64,000 nucleotides of DNA from Prevotella heparinolytica (GCF_004342845.1 NZ_SLXB01000014.1:31781-95780), one strand, 5' to 3'; shown: positions 51,739-61,392, numbered from the stretch's first letter. The notes: generated by a model from the letters alone, not told the origin. Program-made: numbers and translations.

Positions 51739-52368
51739 CTAATAATTGATTATCACCAGATACTCTCCCTTTGCTTCAATGGTGAATTCGATGCCGGTGC
51801 ACTCGTTGAGTGTGCCCTGCCACCAGTTGGTGAAGTCACTGAGAGGATAGACCAGCCTCTCGGCATGCAGGTTGCAGGCAGTGAAGTTGATGATGGAAAC
51901 TTGTTGTCCCGGTCGGCAGGGAAAGGAGCAGGCGTCCCGGCAGGGGATGATGGCGCTGTAGTCGGTATAGGTGCATACATCGGCGCCCACACGCATATAG
52001 TCGATAAGCAGGCTGATGTTTCCCAGCGTGTGGTCTTCGCGTTTGCCCGTGGCGCCTACAATGGCGATGCGCTGTTTGCCCTGTGCCAGCAGGAAGTTGA
52101 CGGCTTTGGTCTGGTCGTTGGTATCTTGATCGCTGATGCGATGAAGAAGATGCCCGTAGCGGAGCATATTCTCTTTGCTCAGCGAATCTCCGTCGCCGAT
52201 AATGGCGTCGGGTATGTTGCCCCGGCTGATGTATTCATCAGCAGCGCCGTCGCAACACACCACGTAAGGCGCTTTTGCCAATACCTCCGATGGCAGAGGA
52301 TGGGCGGGATATTCTCCGTTAGCCAGAACTACCGCTTCGGCTTTGTTATGTATATTCTTCACTGTCAT
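51739..52368 (-). CDS. thiamine pyrophosphokinase
   Basis: 209 aa from the ATG at 52368, whose ATGA overlaps the stop of the transporter gene upstream; a Met at 52398 would overlap it by 34 bp. Motifs: VVCCDGAADEYISRGNIPDAIIGDGDSL (substrate and metal Asp residues), DQDTNDQTKAVNFLL and GATGKREDHTLGNISLL, all typical of ThiN-type thiamine diphosphokinase. It converts imported thiamine to TPP. Last gene of the TPP-riboswitch operon TonB receptor-PnuT-TPK. Confidence 0.93.
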   Translation of the reverse strand: MTVKNIHNKAEAVVLANGEYPAHPLPSEVLAKAPYVVCCDGAADEYISRGNIPDAIIGDGDSLSKENMLRYGHLLHRISDQDTNDQTKAVNFLLAQGKQRIAIVGATGKREDHTLGNISLLIDYMRVGADVCTYTDYSAIIPCRDACSFPCRPGQQVSIINFTACNLHAERLVYPLSDFTNWWQGTLNECTGIEFTIEAKGEYLVIINY

Positions 52369-53003
52369 CTGTCCGCCTCCTCCATCATTCGTTTCCATTT
52401 AAAGTAGCCGAAGATAGCGATAATTGTGTAAAGTGCATAGAGAGCGGCAGTAAAATGAAGTTCTTTGTAAATGTACAGGCCGGCACTTACGGCATCTACA
52501 GCTATCCATACCCACCATTGCTCCACATATTTGCGTGCCAGCATCCACATGCCGATGATACTGAGTGCGGTGGTGAAGGAGTCTAACCAAGGCACATTGC
52601 TGTCGGTGAATTCGATTAATATCCGGGCAATACCGACGAAAGCAACGACAAAGACGGCGGCAAGGGGCGACAGGTAGTGCTTGGGTATGTGGGTAATGGG
52701 CAGTTCCGTCTTCTGTCCTTTTGTTCTTTTGTCCTCTCCCCTTTGTGGTGCGCAACTTTTCCGTCTCAAAATAGTTCGTCGCAGGAATGCCCCGTACCTC
52801 CACATAACCCAACCGTAGACGGCCGCCCCCAGATAGTAAATATTGATGCCGAAGTCGGCATACAACCCCGCTTCGTAATAGACAAAGATGTAGACGGCAG
52901 GCATGACGATGCCTGCTATCCATAGATAGATGCTTGCCCGATACTCCAACCAGAGGTAGAGCAACCCGATGAGCGTGCCCGCGATTTCGAGTGCCTGCTC
53001 CAT
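52365..53003 (-). CDS. pnuT: PnuT, thiamine transporter of the PnuC family
   Basis: 212 aa, about seven membrane helices in two groups, with a hydrophilic, Arg/Lys-rich loop between them (RRTILRRKSCAPQRGEDKRTKGQK, ~95-118). The family pattern is visible: GLLYLWLEYRASIYLWIAGIVMPAVYIF, YGWVMW, and WWVWIAVDAVSAGLYIYKEL. PnuC proteins move vitamins by facilitated diffusion driven by later phosphorylation. Its place between a TPP-riboswitch receptor gene and thiamine pyrophosphokinase points to thiamine, not nicotinamide riboside. It starts where the receptor gene ends (shared base 53003). Confidence 0.88.
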   Translation of the reverse strand: MEQALEIAGTLIGLLYLWLEYRASIYLWIAGIVMPAVYIFVYYEAGLYADFGINIYYLGAAVYGWVMWRYGAFLRRTILRRKSCAPQRGEDKRTKGQKTELPITHIPKHYLSPLAAVFVVAFVGIARILIEFTDSNVPWLDSFTTALSIIGMWMLARKYVEQWWVWIAVDAVSAGLYIYKELHFTAALYALYTIIAIFGYFKWKRMMEEADR

Positions 53004-55318
53004 CAGAAATTGATTGCTATATGTCCCAGAATGTTGGTACCGGCTTGCGCGGCATAGCCCGCATAGTTGTAGCGCACCTTGTTATTCTGTTTGTCGAGAC
53101 TGTAACCACTGCCGGCATAGCCGTTGTTCTCGTACTCTTCATTGAAGAGGTTGTAGACGGTGCAGCCTACAGTGACGGATTTCACTTTAGGCAGCTTGAA
53201 GGTGTAGGAAAGGTGCAGGTTGCTGACAAAGTAAGCGTCGAGCATGCAGTCGTCCTGCTTGGCGTTGCTCATGTATTGCTTGCCTACGTATTGCGACTGC
53301 AAGGAAGCCTCGAATCCTTTATACGTATAACCGAAGCGGTTGTTCAGAATAAAACCGGGCGAGAAGGCAATGGGGGTGTCGCCATGCTTGATGACCCATG
53401 CTTCGGTGCCGGCTTCCTCGCCTTTGAACAGCGTTTCGGTAAAGTTCTTTATGCGGTTTTTGCTCAGTGTGGCATTGGCATCCCATTGGAAGCCGCAATT
53501 CAGTTTGATGCCTGCCATCAGCTCGATACCCATGCGGTAGCTGTCCGGAACATTGTTTGCCATCGGCTCGCCTATTTCGTTCAGCTCTCCCGTCAGCACT
53601 AACTGGTCTTTGTAGTCCATGTAATAGAAGTTGGCGCCTGCGTGCAGCCACGAGTTGGCAAAGGTATATCCTATTTCGTAGTCGAACAGACGCTCGGCTG
53701 CGGGATGTTTGGTGAAGTATCCGTCGGTGTAGTTGTTGCGCGTAGGCTCTTTATGTGCCACGCTGAACGAACCGTACAGGCGGCTGTTACGGTCTATCTG
53801 CCATGACAAGCCGGCTTTGGGATTGAAGAAGTCGAACTTTTCATCAATGTTCAGCTTCTGCATGCCGGGATTGGCGGCTGTCCAATCGTATTTGTCGTTC
53901 AGTCCGTCTATCTTATAACCGATGTGGTGGTATTGAAGGTCGATGTAGGCGCTGAGTCCGCCAAACAGCTCGTAGTTGGCTTTCAGATAGAGGTTGCCGT
54001 CGTTCTTGATGGCGTTGTTGCGGTAGTAGTCGTTATCCGGATTCAGCATCCCGATGTAGTTCTTTACCCAGAGCACTTTGCCGAAATGGTCGCCGTCGTA
54101 TCGGTTCAGACCGCCTCCCAATGCGGCATACAGGCGGTCGGTCTTGTAGTTGACGGAGAAGATACCTCCTCCGAACCGGTTGTCCATTGCCTTTTTGCGT
54201 ACAAGGTCGCTTTTCTTTACGGTTTCACCGTTGTGTGTAAAAGGAAGCATGCCGTATTCGGAGAGTGTACGCCTGCCTTTGTATTCCTGATAATATCCGT
54301 CGCCTTTGGTGTAGTGCAGACCGATGTTCAGGTTCCACCGTGAAGTGAAATTGTGGTTGAACAACAACTGGTAGTGCTTCTGCGTATAATTATCAGTTTG
54401 GTCATCATAGAAGTGGAGTCTTCCGCCTTGTTCCAGCAACGGAGTGACTTTGGGAAGGTTGTAGTCATAGGTTATGTCGGGCTGATGTACGTTGCCGTTT
54501 TTGTCTTCGATATACATATATCCGCATGAATTGAAGCGGCGTCCGAAGGTCTTCATCGCTTCCTTGCTGGCATAGTTCCAAGCGTGATAGGTGCGCTCCT
54601 TGCCGGCAAACGTAATCAGTTTGATGGAACTGTTGTCCGTGTAATAACCTCCTTGCAGGTAGTAGGAATTCAAAGCCACGGAAGCCCTGTCTATATATCC
54701 GTCTGTGCCGATGTTTGAGAGGCGTACGTCGAACGACCAATGTCCGTCAATCAATCCCGTTCCGGCTTTTACGGTCGCTTTGCGGGTGTTGAACGAACCG
54801 TATGAACCATTGAATTCGGCATACGGCTTGAGTGAGAAGTCGCCTGTTTGCATGTTGATACTGGCGCCGAAAGCTCCTGCACCGTTGGTCGATGTGCCTG
54901 CGCCACGTTGTACCTGCATGTCTTTGACGGAGGAGGCAAAGTCGGGCATATTCACCCAGAACACGTTGTGGCTCTCCGCATCGTTGATGGGCACTCCGTT
55001 GGAGGTGACGTTGATGCGTGTTCCGTCCGTGCCGCGTACTCGCAACGTGGTGTAACCGACTCCCGCTCCGGCATCGCTGGTGGTGATGGCAGAGGGTGTC
55101 ATACTTAGCAGATAGGGCAGGTCTTGACCGAAGTTCTGTTTTTTCAACTGCTCTTTACCGATATTGGTGAATGCTACCGGTGTGGTTCCCGTGGCTCGTG
55201 TGGAGATGATTTCCACCTCTTGCAGGTTCACGACCCGTATGCTGTCCTTTTCGCGGGTCTGTGCGCAGATACTGATTGCTGCCGTCAGCAGGCAGACTGC
55301 CATTGCATTTCTCTTCAT
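53003..55318 (-). CDS. TonB-dependent receptor for thiamine uptake
   Basis: 771 aa from MKRNAMAVCLLTAAISICAQ (signal peptide); an ATG two codons earlier is possible. TonB box and plug (RVVNLQEVEIISTRATGTTPVAFTNIGKEQLKK, GYTTLRVRGTDGTRINVTSNGVPINDAESHNVFWVNMPD), then a barrel ending in NILGHIAINF. First gene of the operon and directly behind a TPP riboswitch, so the substrate is almost certainly thiamine or its phosphates, brought through the outer membrane before PnuT import and phosphorylation. Confidence 0.93.
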   Translation of the reverse strand: MKRNAMAVCLLTAAISICAQTREKDSIRVVNLQEVEIISTRATGTTPVAFTNIGKEQLKKQNFGQDLPYLLSMTPSAITTSDAGAGVGYTTLRVRGTDGTRINVTSNGVPINDAESHNVFWVNMPDFASSVKDMQVQRGAGTSTNGAGAFGASINMQTGDFSLKPYAEFNGSYGSFNTRKATVKAGTGLIDGHWSFDVRLSNIGTDGYIDRASVALNSYYLQGGYYTDNSSIKLITFAGKERTYHAWNYASKEAMKTFGRRFNSCGYMYIEDKNGNVHQPDITYDYNLPKVTPLLEQGGRLHFYDDQTDNYTQKHYQLLFNHNFTSRWNLNIGLHYTKGDGYYQEYKGRRTLSEYGMLPFTHNGETVKKSDLVRKKAMDNRFGGGIFSVNYKTDRLYAALGGGLNRYDGDHFGKVLWVKNYIGMLNPDNDYYRNNAIKNDGNLYLKANYELFGGLSAYIDLQYHHIGYKIDGLNDKYDWTAANPGMQKLNIDEKFDFFNPKAGLSWQIDRNSRLYGSFSVAHKEPTRNNYTDGYFTKHPAAERLFDYEIGYTFANSWLHAGANFYYMDYKDQLVLTGELNEIGEPMANNVPDSYRMGIELMAGIKLNCGFQWDANATLSKNRIKNFTETLFKGEEAGTEAWVIKHGDTPIAFSPGFILNNRFGYTYKGFEASLQSQYVGKQYMSNAKQDDCMLDAYFVSNLHLSYTFKLPKVKSVTVGCTVYNLFNEEYENNGYAGSGYSLDKQNNKVRYNYAGYAAQAGTNILGHIAINF

Positions 55319-55365
55319 TTGCAATATTTGTTTAGATTAATACAGAAAAGGGGAACTTTTCTTCT

Positions 55366-55445
55366 CTTTTCCCTCCGCCGGCATTACCCGGATCAGGTCA
55401 ATGGGTATGATCTCAGCCCGTCATGTTGGGGCACCCCTTCGTTGA
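55366..55445 (-). promoter_or_regulatory. TPP riboswitch (THI element)
   Basis: On the minus strand the consensus blocks occur in order: GGGGTGCCC, GGGCTGAGATCATACCC, TTGACCTGATCCGGGTAATGCC, GGCGGAGGGAA. CTGAGA, ACCTGAT and GGxTAATGCC are the ligand-binding core. It ends about 45 nt before the receptor start codon, so control at translation or at a nearby terminator is possible; I see no strong terminator stem. It controls the receptor-PnuT-TPK operon. Confidence 0.96.
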
Positions 55446-55690
55446 AATCGGGGGCAAAAGTAGGATTTTCTGTCGAAAGTGACAAGCAATGTAGAGGATT
55501 TTCGAAGCTATTCACTACTTTTGCATGCCAATAATCCGGCGCTGTTTAGTGCGGTGTTCTTTCTTATCTTCTTTTCTTCTTTTGGAGATAGAAAAGAGAA
55601 TGGAAAGAAACCACGGCAAAAGAACCGAGAGTGGAATTGAAGGCCGATTCTTGGAATCGTGTTTGAATCTAACATAATCAAGAGCGAAGT

Positions 55691-56560
55691 ATGTTGTTAC
55701 CTTTATTATTGTCGGCTATTACCGACCAAGCGTCTGAATTAAGTTTCAGCAAATTGCAATATCTTGTGGAAAAAATGATGGGTTGGGGCGTGGATATCGG
55801 CGGACGTATCATCAGTGCCGCGATAATCTATTTTATCGGGCGTATCCTGATATCCCTCATTAAGAAGTTTATTGCCAAAGTCTTGGTGAAAAGAAACATT
55901 GACGCCGGTATTCAGAGCTTTGTGAGAAGTTTGGTCAACATCCTGCTGACAGTATTGCTGGTAGTGGCTGTCATCGGAAAGTTAGGGATAGAGACCACCT
56001 CGTTTGCCGCCTTGCTGGCATCGGCCGGTGTGGCCATCGGTATGGCCTTGTCCGGAAACTTGCAGAACTTTGCAGGCGGACTTGTCATCCTGTTTCTTCG
56101 TCCTTATAAAGTGGGTGATTGGATTGAGAGTCAGGGCGTGTCGGGTACGGTGCGCGAAATCCAGATCTTTCACACGATTCTTACCACAGCCGATAACAAA
56201 GTGATTTACATCCCCAACGGGGCTTTGAGCAGCGGTACGGTGATTAATTATAGTAAGGAAGATACCCGTCGTGTGGACTGGGTTATCAGTGTGGAATACG
56301 GTGAAGATTATAATAAGGTGGAGGAAACTGTGCGTCGCATCATTGCAGCCGATAAACGCATACTGAATACTCCCGAACCTTTCCTGGCTCTCCATGCCTT
56401 GGCAGACAGCAGCGTAAACGTCGTTATCCGTGTTTGGGTGAAGAGCCAAGACTATTGGGGTGTCTATTTCGATATGAACAGGATTATCTATTCGGAATTC
56501 AACAAAGAGGGCATCAGTTTCCCGTTCCCGCAGTTGACAGTGCATCAGGCAAAGGATTGA
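55691..56560 (+). CDS. small-conductance mechanosensitive channel, MscS family
   Basis: 289 aa. Three hydrophobic helices in the first ~130 residues. The pore-lining TM3 contains the Gly/Ala pattern (FAALLASAGVAIGMALSGNLQNFAGGLVILFLRPYKVGDWIES), and the beta and C-terminal domains follow (ADNKVIYIPNGALSSGTVINYSKEDTRRVDW). Minimal MscS size. It releases solutes under hypo-osmotic shock. The 245 bp upstream contain the riboswitch promoter region on the other strand and nothing else clear. Confidence 0.93.
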   Translation: MLLPLLLSAITDQASELSFSKLQYLVEKMMGWGVDIGGRIISAAIIYFIGRILISLIKKFIAKVLVKRNIDAGIQSFVRSLVNILLTVLLVVAVIGKLGIETTSFAALLASAGVAIGMALSGNLQNFAGGLVILFLRPYKVGDWIESQGVSGTVREIQIFHTILTTADNKVIYIPNGALSSGTVINYSKEDTRRVDWVISVEYGEDYNKVEETVRRIIAADKRILNTPEPFLALHALADSSVNVVIRVWVKSQDYWGVYFDMNRIIYSEFNKEGISFPFPQLTVHQAKD

Positions 56561-56585
56561 TGCCGGCGGTTTCCTCCTGTGTTCT

Positions 56586-57512
56586 TTATCTCTTTATCGG
56601 CAATCTTGGAAAAAGCTTTCTGAAACGTACCAGATAAGAGGTGATATTGCTACCGGCTATGATGAGTGTCACGGACAGGATAATCAGCGCTATTCCGAAG
56701 CACAGTCTGGGTGTGAACGACTCGCCGAAGATGGTTACTCCGAAAAACACGGCTGTCACAGGCTCCAAAGCGCCGAGGATGGCTGTCGGAGTGGAGCCGA
56801 TGTACTGAATGGCTTGTGTGGTGCAGAAAAAGGAGATGGCGGTGGGAAACACGGCCAAAGTGAACAGATTGCCCCATAAATACCATTTATCGACGGTGTA
56901 CAGGCTTTGTCCGAAGTCTACACGAACCAGAAAGAGCGATAATCCGAATAACAATACGTAGAAAGTAATCTTCAGTGTGGCTACATCTTTCAGCCTTGGT
57001 CGGTTTACACCCACAATATAGATGGCGTAGGAGAGCGAAGAGGCTACGACCAATGCAATACCCATCAGACTGAGCGTGGCGCCGTCGTCGCCTTTATATA
57101 ACAGCGCAATGCCGCTCAATGCAAGAAAGATGCACAGAACGGTTTGCAAGGTGATTCTCTCCTTAAAAACAAGGGCCATAATCACTGCCACCAGAATGGG
57201 ATAAACGAACAATATTGTGGAAGCGATGCCGGCTTCCATGTAGTTGTAGCTTTGAAACAAGGTCAGGGAAGAGATTGCCACTAACCATCCCAACGCAATC
57301 AGGGGCAATATGTCTTGCCGCCTCAGCTTGAAACTCCGACCTCGCGCCTTGAGCATGATGCCCAGAATGGAGATGGCAAACAGGTATCTGAAAAACAGAA
57401 CGGAGTCCGGGTCCATTCCCTCTTTGTAAAGCGGGAGGGCAAACAAGGGGTTCATGCCATAAGATGCTGCAGCAATGCTTCCCAATATATATCCTTTTAC
57501 TTTTGCATTCAT
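56586..57512 (-). CDS. DMT-superfamily (EamA) transporter
   Basis: 308 aa with ten hydrophobic helices arranged as two EamA repeats (first: GYILGSIAAASYGMNPLFALPLYKEG; second from ~155: GIALVVASSLSYAIYIVGVNR). The pattern AILGALEPVTAVFFGVTIFGESFTPRLCFGIALIILSV is diagnostic of the family. The substrate is unknown; many members export amino acids or metabolites. Convergent with mscS, 25 bp apart. Confidence 0.9.
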   Translation of the reverse strand: MNAKVKGYILGSIAAASYGMNPLFALPLYKEGMDPDSVLFFRYLFAISILGIMLKARGRSFKLRRQDILPLIALGWLVAISSLTLFQSYNYMEAGIASTILFVYPILVAVIMALVFKERITLQTVLCIFLALSGIALLYKGDDGATLSLMGIALVVASSLSYAIYIVGVNRPRLKDVATLKITFYVLLFGLSLFLVRVDFGQSLYTVDKWYLWGNLFTLAVFPTAISFFCTTQAIQYIGSTPTAILGALEPVTAVFFGVTIFGESFTPRLCFGIALIILSVTLIIAGSNITSYLVRFRKLFPRLPIKR

Positions 57513-57865
57513 AAGAACTATAAGTTGCTATTCGTTTCGATTCATCATTCTTGAGACTTGCAAAGGTAAATCATACTTTTTATTCCTCGGCTTTTTCCCT
57601 TAGAGAAATAATCTATATTTTCATCTGCCTGTGAAGAAACAATGATCATGGGTGCAGAAAGGCATATAAAGCCTGTACAATTTGTACGACCCAATTATGT
57701 CTGGGTTCGGAATAGGCGGTTGCTTTCGCTAAAGATGGGGGGTGCATCCTATCGGTCAGATATTTCTTGCATGCACCGGTTTACAATGGTTAGGCAGAAG
57801 AGAAGAGCGCCTTTCGCGCCGACTGCCTTCCCCCCCCCCTGTTTGACAACTGCAAGCCTTTGTCG

Positions 57866-57957
57866 TGACAGACGCAAGTGTTCAAGCCGACAGACACTTG
57901 TGCCTGACATGATAGACACAAGTGTTTGAACCGTCAGACGCAAGTGTCTGACAAGTG
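57866..57957. repeat. clustered CAAGTGT direct and inverted repeats
   Basis: Within 92 bp the core CAAGTGT or its complement occurs five times (GACGCAAGTGTT, GACACTTGTG, GACACAAGTGTT, GACGCAAGTGTCTGACAAGTG). Neighbouring copies can pair as ACACTTGTG with CACAAGTGT. It sits alone in the 613-bp gap between the DMT transporter and ribD. The rest of the gap holds a CCCCCCCCC-type run (~57831-57839) and no gene. Confidence 0.6.
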
Positions 57958-58125
57958 AGAGGTAAGCGCTTGATAGCCAATGGGCTTTAGCTTCAGAATA
58001 CAAGCTTCCGGGTGAGGTTGTCGAGCTGTTTCTTATCCCGAACTTAGGTATAAGATGGATGATTGTGTCTTTGGGGATTTTTTAGAAGAAACAGAAGAGG
58101 GAGATAAATAAGAATAAGGCAGATG

Positions 58126-59208
58126 TCAGATGGAATCCACCTTATTCTTTGGTTTATAGTGGCGGAAGTTCCTGCCGAATGCTTGTGAGACATCAAAAAG
58201 CATCTCATTGTTTATCTGCGGGGCTTTGACACCGGAATGAAGCAGAACAGGCGCTGCTTCCACAAAGGCCTCGTCCCACAATGCGGCATCGATGAACGAT
58301 TGCAATAACATGCCGCCGCCTTCTACAAGAAGCGATTGTAGCCCGCGTTCATAAAGGGCATGCAACATCTGATGAAGGGTATCTTGTGAGTAATCTATCG
58401 GAATATATTCCACATTGCGAACCGCTTCATGCGGCTTCTCGGTAAAAACAAGAGTAGGCACGCTGCCGTCAAAGAGTTGCAGGCCGGGAGGCAATGCCGA
58501 ATAGCGGTCAATAACGACACGTACGGGCGAACGACCATACCAATGGCAAACGGTCAGCCCGGGATTATCCAAAAGGGCGGTGCGGGTACCCACCATGATG
58601 GCGCTATGTTCTGCACGCTTCTTGTGTACCAGCATGGATGTCAACGGGCTGGACAATACAACGGGACATCCGCCTTCACGATGAATATCCAAACAACCGT
58701 CGGCCGACTCCGCCCATTTCAAGGTGATATAGGGGCGGTGTAGAGTGTGGAAGGTAACAAATCGTTGAATGAGCTGTTTGCATTCCTCTTCCAGAACTCC
58801 CACAATTACTTCACGTCCGGCATCTTTCAGTTTCCGTATGCCCCGTCCGGCCACTTCAGAAAAAGGATCGAGACACCCGATGACGATACGGGGAATTTGT
58901 TTTTCGATAATCAGGTCGGCACAGGGAGGCGTTTTCCCGTAATGAGAACATGGCTCCAGACTGACATAAATGGTGGAACGTTTCAGTAACGAAGGTTTTT
59001 TGACAGAACGGATGGCATTCACCTCGGCATGCGCTTCTCCGCAACGCACATGATAGCCCTCGCCTATAATTTGCCCGTCGCACACAATCACTACCCCCAC
59101 CATGGGGTTGGGGGCTGCGTTGCATCGTCCGTTCTGTGCCAGCTGGATGCAACGTCGCATGTATTTATATTCTTCTTCCATTTCCATATTTTCTTTTTCG
59201 GTGGACAT
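58126..59208 (-). CDS. ribD: bifunctional riboflavin biosynthesis deaminase/reductase RibD
   Basis: 360 aa. The N-terminal cytidine-deaminase-like domain carries the zinc ligands His60 with Glu62 (EAHAEVNAIRS) and Cys87/Cys96 (LEPCSHYGKTPPC). The C-terminal reductase domain starts near residue 150 (RPYITLKWAESADGCLDI) and includes VGTRTALLDNPGLTV and LLVEGGGMLLQSFI. It performs steps 2 and 3 of riboflavin synthesis from GTP. Divergent from prmC with 57 bp between start codons. Confidence 0.96.
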   Translation of the reverse strand: MSTEKENMEMEEEYKYMRRCIQLAQNGRCNAAPNPMVGVVIVCDGQIIGEGYHVRCGEAHAEVNAIRSVKKPSLLKRSTIYVSLEPCSHYGKTPPCADLIIEKQIPRIVIGCLDPFSEVAGRGIRKLKDAGREVIVGVLEEECKQLIQRFVTFHTLHRPYITLKWAESADGCLDIHREGGCPVVLSSPLTSMLVHKKRAEHSAIMVGTRTALLDNPGLTVCHWYGRSPVRVVIDRYSALPPGLQLFDGSVPTLVFTEKPHEAVRNVEYIPIDYSQDTLHQMLHALYERGLQSLLVEGGGMLLQSFIDAALWDEAFVEAAPVLLHSGVKAPQINNEMLFDVSQAFGRNFRHYKPKNKVDSI

Positions 59209-59229
59209 TCTCTACTCGCTTTTTTTCTC

Positions 59230-59237
59230 TATTTTTG
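59230..59237 (+). promoter_or_regulatory. -7 box of prmC operon
   Basis: TATTTTTG, 28 bp before the chosen prmC start. It supports 59266 rather than the long upstream frame that overlaps ribD. Confidence 0.5.
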
Positions 59238-59265
59238 CATCCTGATACAAAAAAGAAAGGTTTCA

Positions 59266-60111
59266 ATGAGTCATCCTGCCCGACATATCCGCACTGTTTT
59301 GCAAGCCTGTTACTCCGCACAAGAGGTGGCGGCCCTCTGTCGTATCATTTGCTGTGAAATGTTGGGGCAAAGTTCCGTAGATTATTATCTGGGCAAAGAT
59401 ATAATTTTATCCCCGAACAAAGAAAAGGAATTGGAAAGCATTCTGTGCCGCTTGTGTAAATTCGAACCGATACAATATATACAAGGTATGGCCTCCTTTC
59501 TGGGACTCTCTTTTCATGTGGCACCCGGCGTATTGATTCCCCGTCCCGAAACCGAAGAACTGGTGGAAGAGATGCTGAAAGAAATTGCACCGGACAGTCG
59601 CATTCTCGACATTGGTACAGGAAGCGGTTGCATAGCCGTCAGCTTGTCGAAAGAACTTCCCGAAGCAGAAGTCACGGCTTGGGACATTTCTGCCGAGGCT
59701 CTTTGCATAGCCGAAGAAAACAACAGGCAATTGCAAGCTTCTGTGCGTTTTGTCCGACGTGATGTCCTGACATATCGGCCGACCGATGACGATTGTTTTG
59801 ATGTGGTCGTCAGTAACCCGCCTTATATTACCGAAGCCGAAAAACAAGACATGGAACGGAATGTGACGGACTGGGAGCCTTCTTCGGCCTTGTTCGTACC
59901 GGATGCAGATCCCCTCTTGTTCTATCGCCGTATCGGGGAATTGGGAAGAAACATGCTGGCAGCCGGCGGCAAACTTTATTTTGAAATCAACCGGGCATTC
60001 GGAGAGGCTGCTGCGATGATGCTTCGCGAACAAGGCTACACGAAAGTCCACGTCCGAAAAGATATTTCCGGCAACGACCGGTATGTAATAGCAGAAAGAG
60101 GATGGAAATAA
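59266..60111 (+). CDS. prmC: release-factor glutamine methyltransferase
   Basis: 281 aa from MSHPARHIRTVL. SAM-binding motif ILDIGTGSGCIAVSLSKELP and catalytic NPPY (DVVVSNPPYITEAEKQ), with the PrmC-type N-terminal helical domain and GVLIPRPETEELVEEML. It methylates the Gln of the GGQ motif in peptide release factors. Its 3' end overlaps the recX start by 10 bp, so the two are coupled. Confidence 0.96.
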   Translation: MSHPARHIRTVLQACYSAQEVAALCRIICCEMLGQSSVDYYLGKDIILSPNKEKELESILCRLCKFEPIQYIQGMASFLGLSFHVAPGVLIPRPETEELVEEMLKEIAPDSRILDIGTGSGCIAVSLSKELPEAEVTAWDISAEALCIAEENNRQLQASVRFVRRDVLTYRPTDDDCFDVVVSNPPYITEAEKQDMERNVTDWEPSSALFVPDADPLLFYRRIGELGRNMLAAGGKLYFEINRAFGEAAAMMLREQGYTKVHVRKDISGNDRYVIAERGWK

Positions 60112-60578
60112 CCGAAACAGAAGCCCTGAAGCGGATGGAAGCTTATTGTTCTACTGCTGAACATTGCAGGGCAGAAATAGTAGAAAAACTTCAGCGAATG
60201 GGTGTGTCCCATGATGCCGTAGAACACATCATCAATCGCCTGACAAAGGAGGGGTATATAGACGAGGAACGTTTTTGCCGTGCTTTTATCAACGATAAAT
60301 ACCGTTTTGCCAAATGGGGGAAGTACAAAATAGGCCGGGCACTTCAACAAAAAGAAATCCCCTCGTCCGTCTACCGCATTTTTTTGGATGAGGTTGATGA
60401 AGGAGAATATCTTGCCACTCTTCGTAATTTGTTGGCTGCAAAGCGGAAGAACATCCGCGCCAAGAGCGAATACGAACTGAATGGCAAGCTGATTCGCTTC
60501 GCCTTGAGCCGCGGATTTGAGATGAAGGACATACGTTGCTGCATCGATGTTTCCGACGAAAATGGCTATCCCGAATAA
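60102..60578 (+). CDS. recX: regulatory protein RecX
   Basis: 158 aa, made of three-helix repeats: CSTAEHCRAEIVEKLQRMGVSHDAVEHIINRLTKEGYIDEERFCRAFINDKYRFAKWGKYKIGRALQQKEIP is the classical RecX signature region. RecX binds RecA filaments and limits recombination. It overlaps the end of prmC; 81 bp separate it from pyrE. Confidence 0.92.
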   Translation: MEITETEALKRMEAYCSTAEHCRAEIVEKLQRMGVSHDAVEHIINRLTKEGYIDEERFCRAFINDKYRFAKWGKYKIGRALQQKEIPSSVYRIFLDEVDEGEYLATLRNLLAAKRKNIRAKSEYELNGKLIRFALSRGFEMKDIRCCIDVSDENGYPE

Positions 60579-60620
60579 AAAAATATTGGCATTCTCTTTT
60601 CTAATCTCATACAGTTTCTG

Positions 60621-60628
60621 TATTTTTG
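60621..60628 (+). promoter_or_regulatory. -7 box of pyrE
   Basis: TATTTTTG, 31 bp before the pyrE ATG at 60660. No -33 box at a fitting distance. Confidence 0.45.
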
Positions 60629-60659
60629 TGCCATATTTATCATAACAGTTAGTGTGATT

Positions 60660-61298
60660 ATGAAAACTTTAGAAAGATTGTTTGCAGAAAAGTTGCTGAA
60701 GATAAAAGCGATTAAACTACAGCCCGCCAATCCATTTACTTGGGCATCCGGATGGAAGTCCCCATTTTATTGCGATAACCGCAAAACCCTCTCTTATCCT
60801 TCTCTTCGCAATTTTGTGAAAACAGAAATTACACGTCTGATTCTGGAACGCTTCGGGCAGGTAGATGCCATTGCCGGTGTGGCAACGGGAGCCATCCCGC
60901 AAGGAGCATTGGTGGCCGACGCCTTAAATCTGCCGTTCGTATATGTGCGTTCCACCCCGAAAGATCATGGCTTGGAGAACTTGATTGAAGGCGAACTTCG
61001 CCCCGGCATGAAAGTGGTGGTGGTAGAAGACCTGATATCGACCGGTGGGAGCAGCTTGAAAGCTGTAGAGGCCATTCGTCGCGATGGGTGTGAAGTTATC
61101 GGTATGGTAGCCGCCTACACTTACGGATTCCCCGTGGCCGAAAAAGCCTTCAGGGATGCCAAAGTGCCTTTGGTGACATTGACCAATTACGAAGCTGTGC
61201 TGGAGACCGCCTTGCGCACCGGCTATATCGAGGAAAAAGACATAGCAACACTCAATGAATGGCGCAAAGACCCTGCGCATTGGGATGCCGGGAAATAA
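60660..61298 (+). CDS. pyrE: orotate phosphoribosyltransferase
   Basis: 212 aa from the ATG at 60660 (MKTLERLFAEKLLKIKAIKL); a GTG two codons earlier is unnecessary. The PRPP-binding motif VVVVEDLISTGGSSLKA and GVATGAIPQGALVADAL are intact. It joins orotate to PRPP in pyrimidine synthesis. The SRPBCC gene follows after 94 bp. Confidence 0.96.
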   Translation: MKTLERLFAEKLLKIKAIKLQPANPFTWASGWKSPFYCDNRKTLSYPSLRNFVKTEITRLILERFGQVDAIAGVATGAIPQGALVADALNLPFVYVRSTPKDHGLENLIEGELRPGMKVVVVEDLISTGGSSLKAVEAIRRDGCEVIGMVAAYTYGFPVAEKAFRDAKVPLVTLTNYEAVLETALRTGYIEEKDIATLNEWRKDPAHWDAGK

Positions 61299-61392
61299 AT
61301 TTTGTTCTTGATAAAATATGGTATGACAAAAGAGCCATTCGGAGCAATCCATGTCCGGATAGTTCTTTTGTCTTTTTAATAGAATCGAATAT

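Noticed and set aside
57642..57929. 95-codon plus-strand frame in the DMT-ribD gap
   Set aside because: It spans a C-homopolymer and the CAAGTGT repeats, has no family features, and its composition is unlike a gene.
59029..59265. N-terminal extension of prmC
   Set aside because: It overlaps ribD on the other strand, has a Phe/His-rich translation, and lies upstream of the likely promoter.
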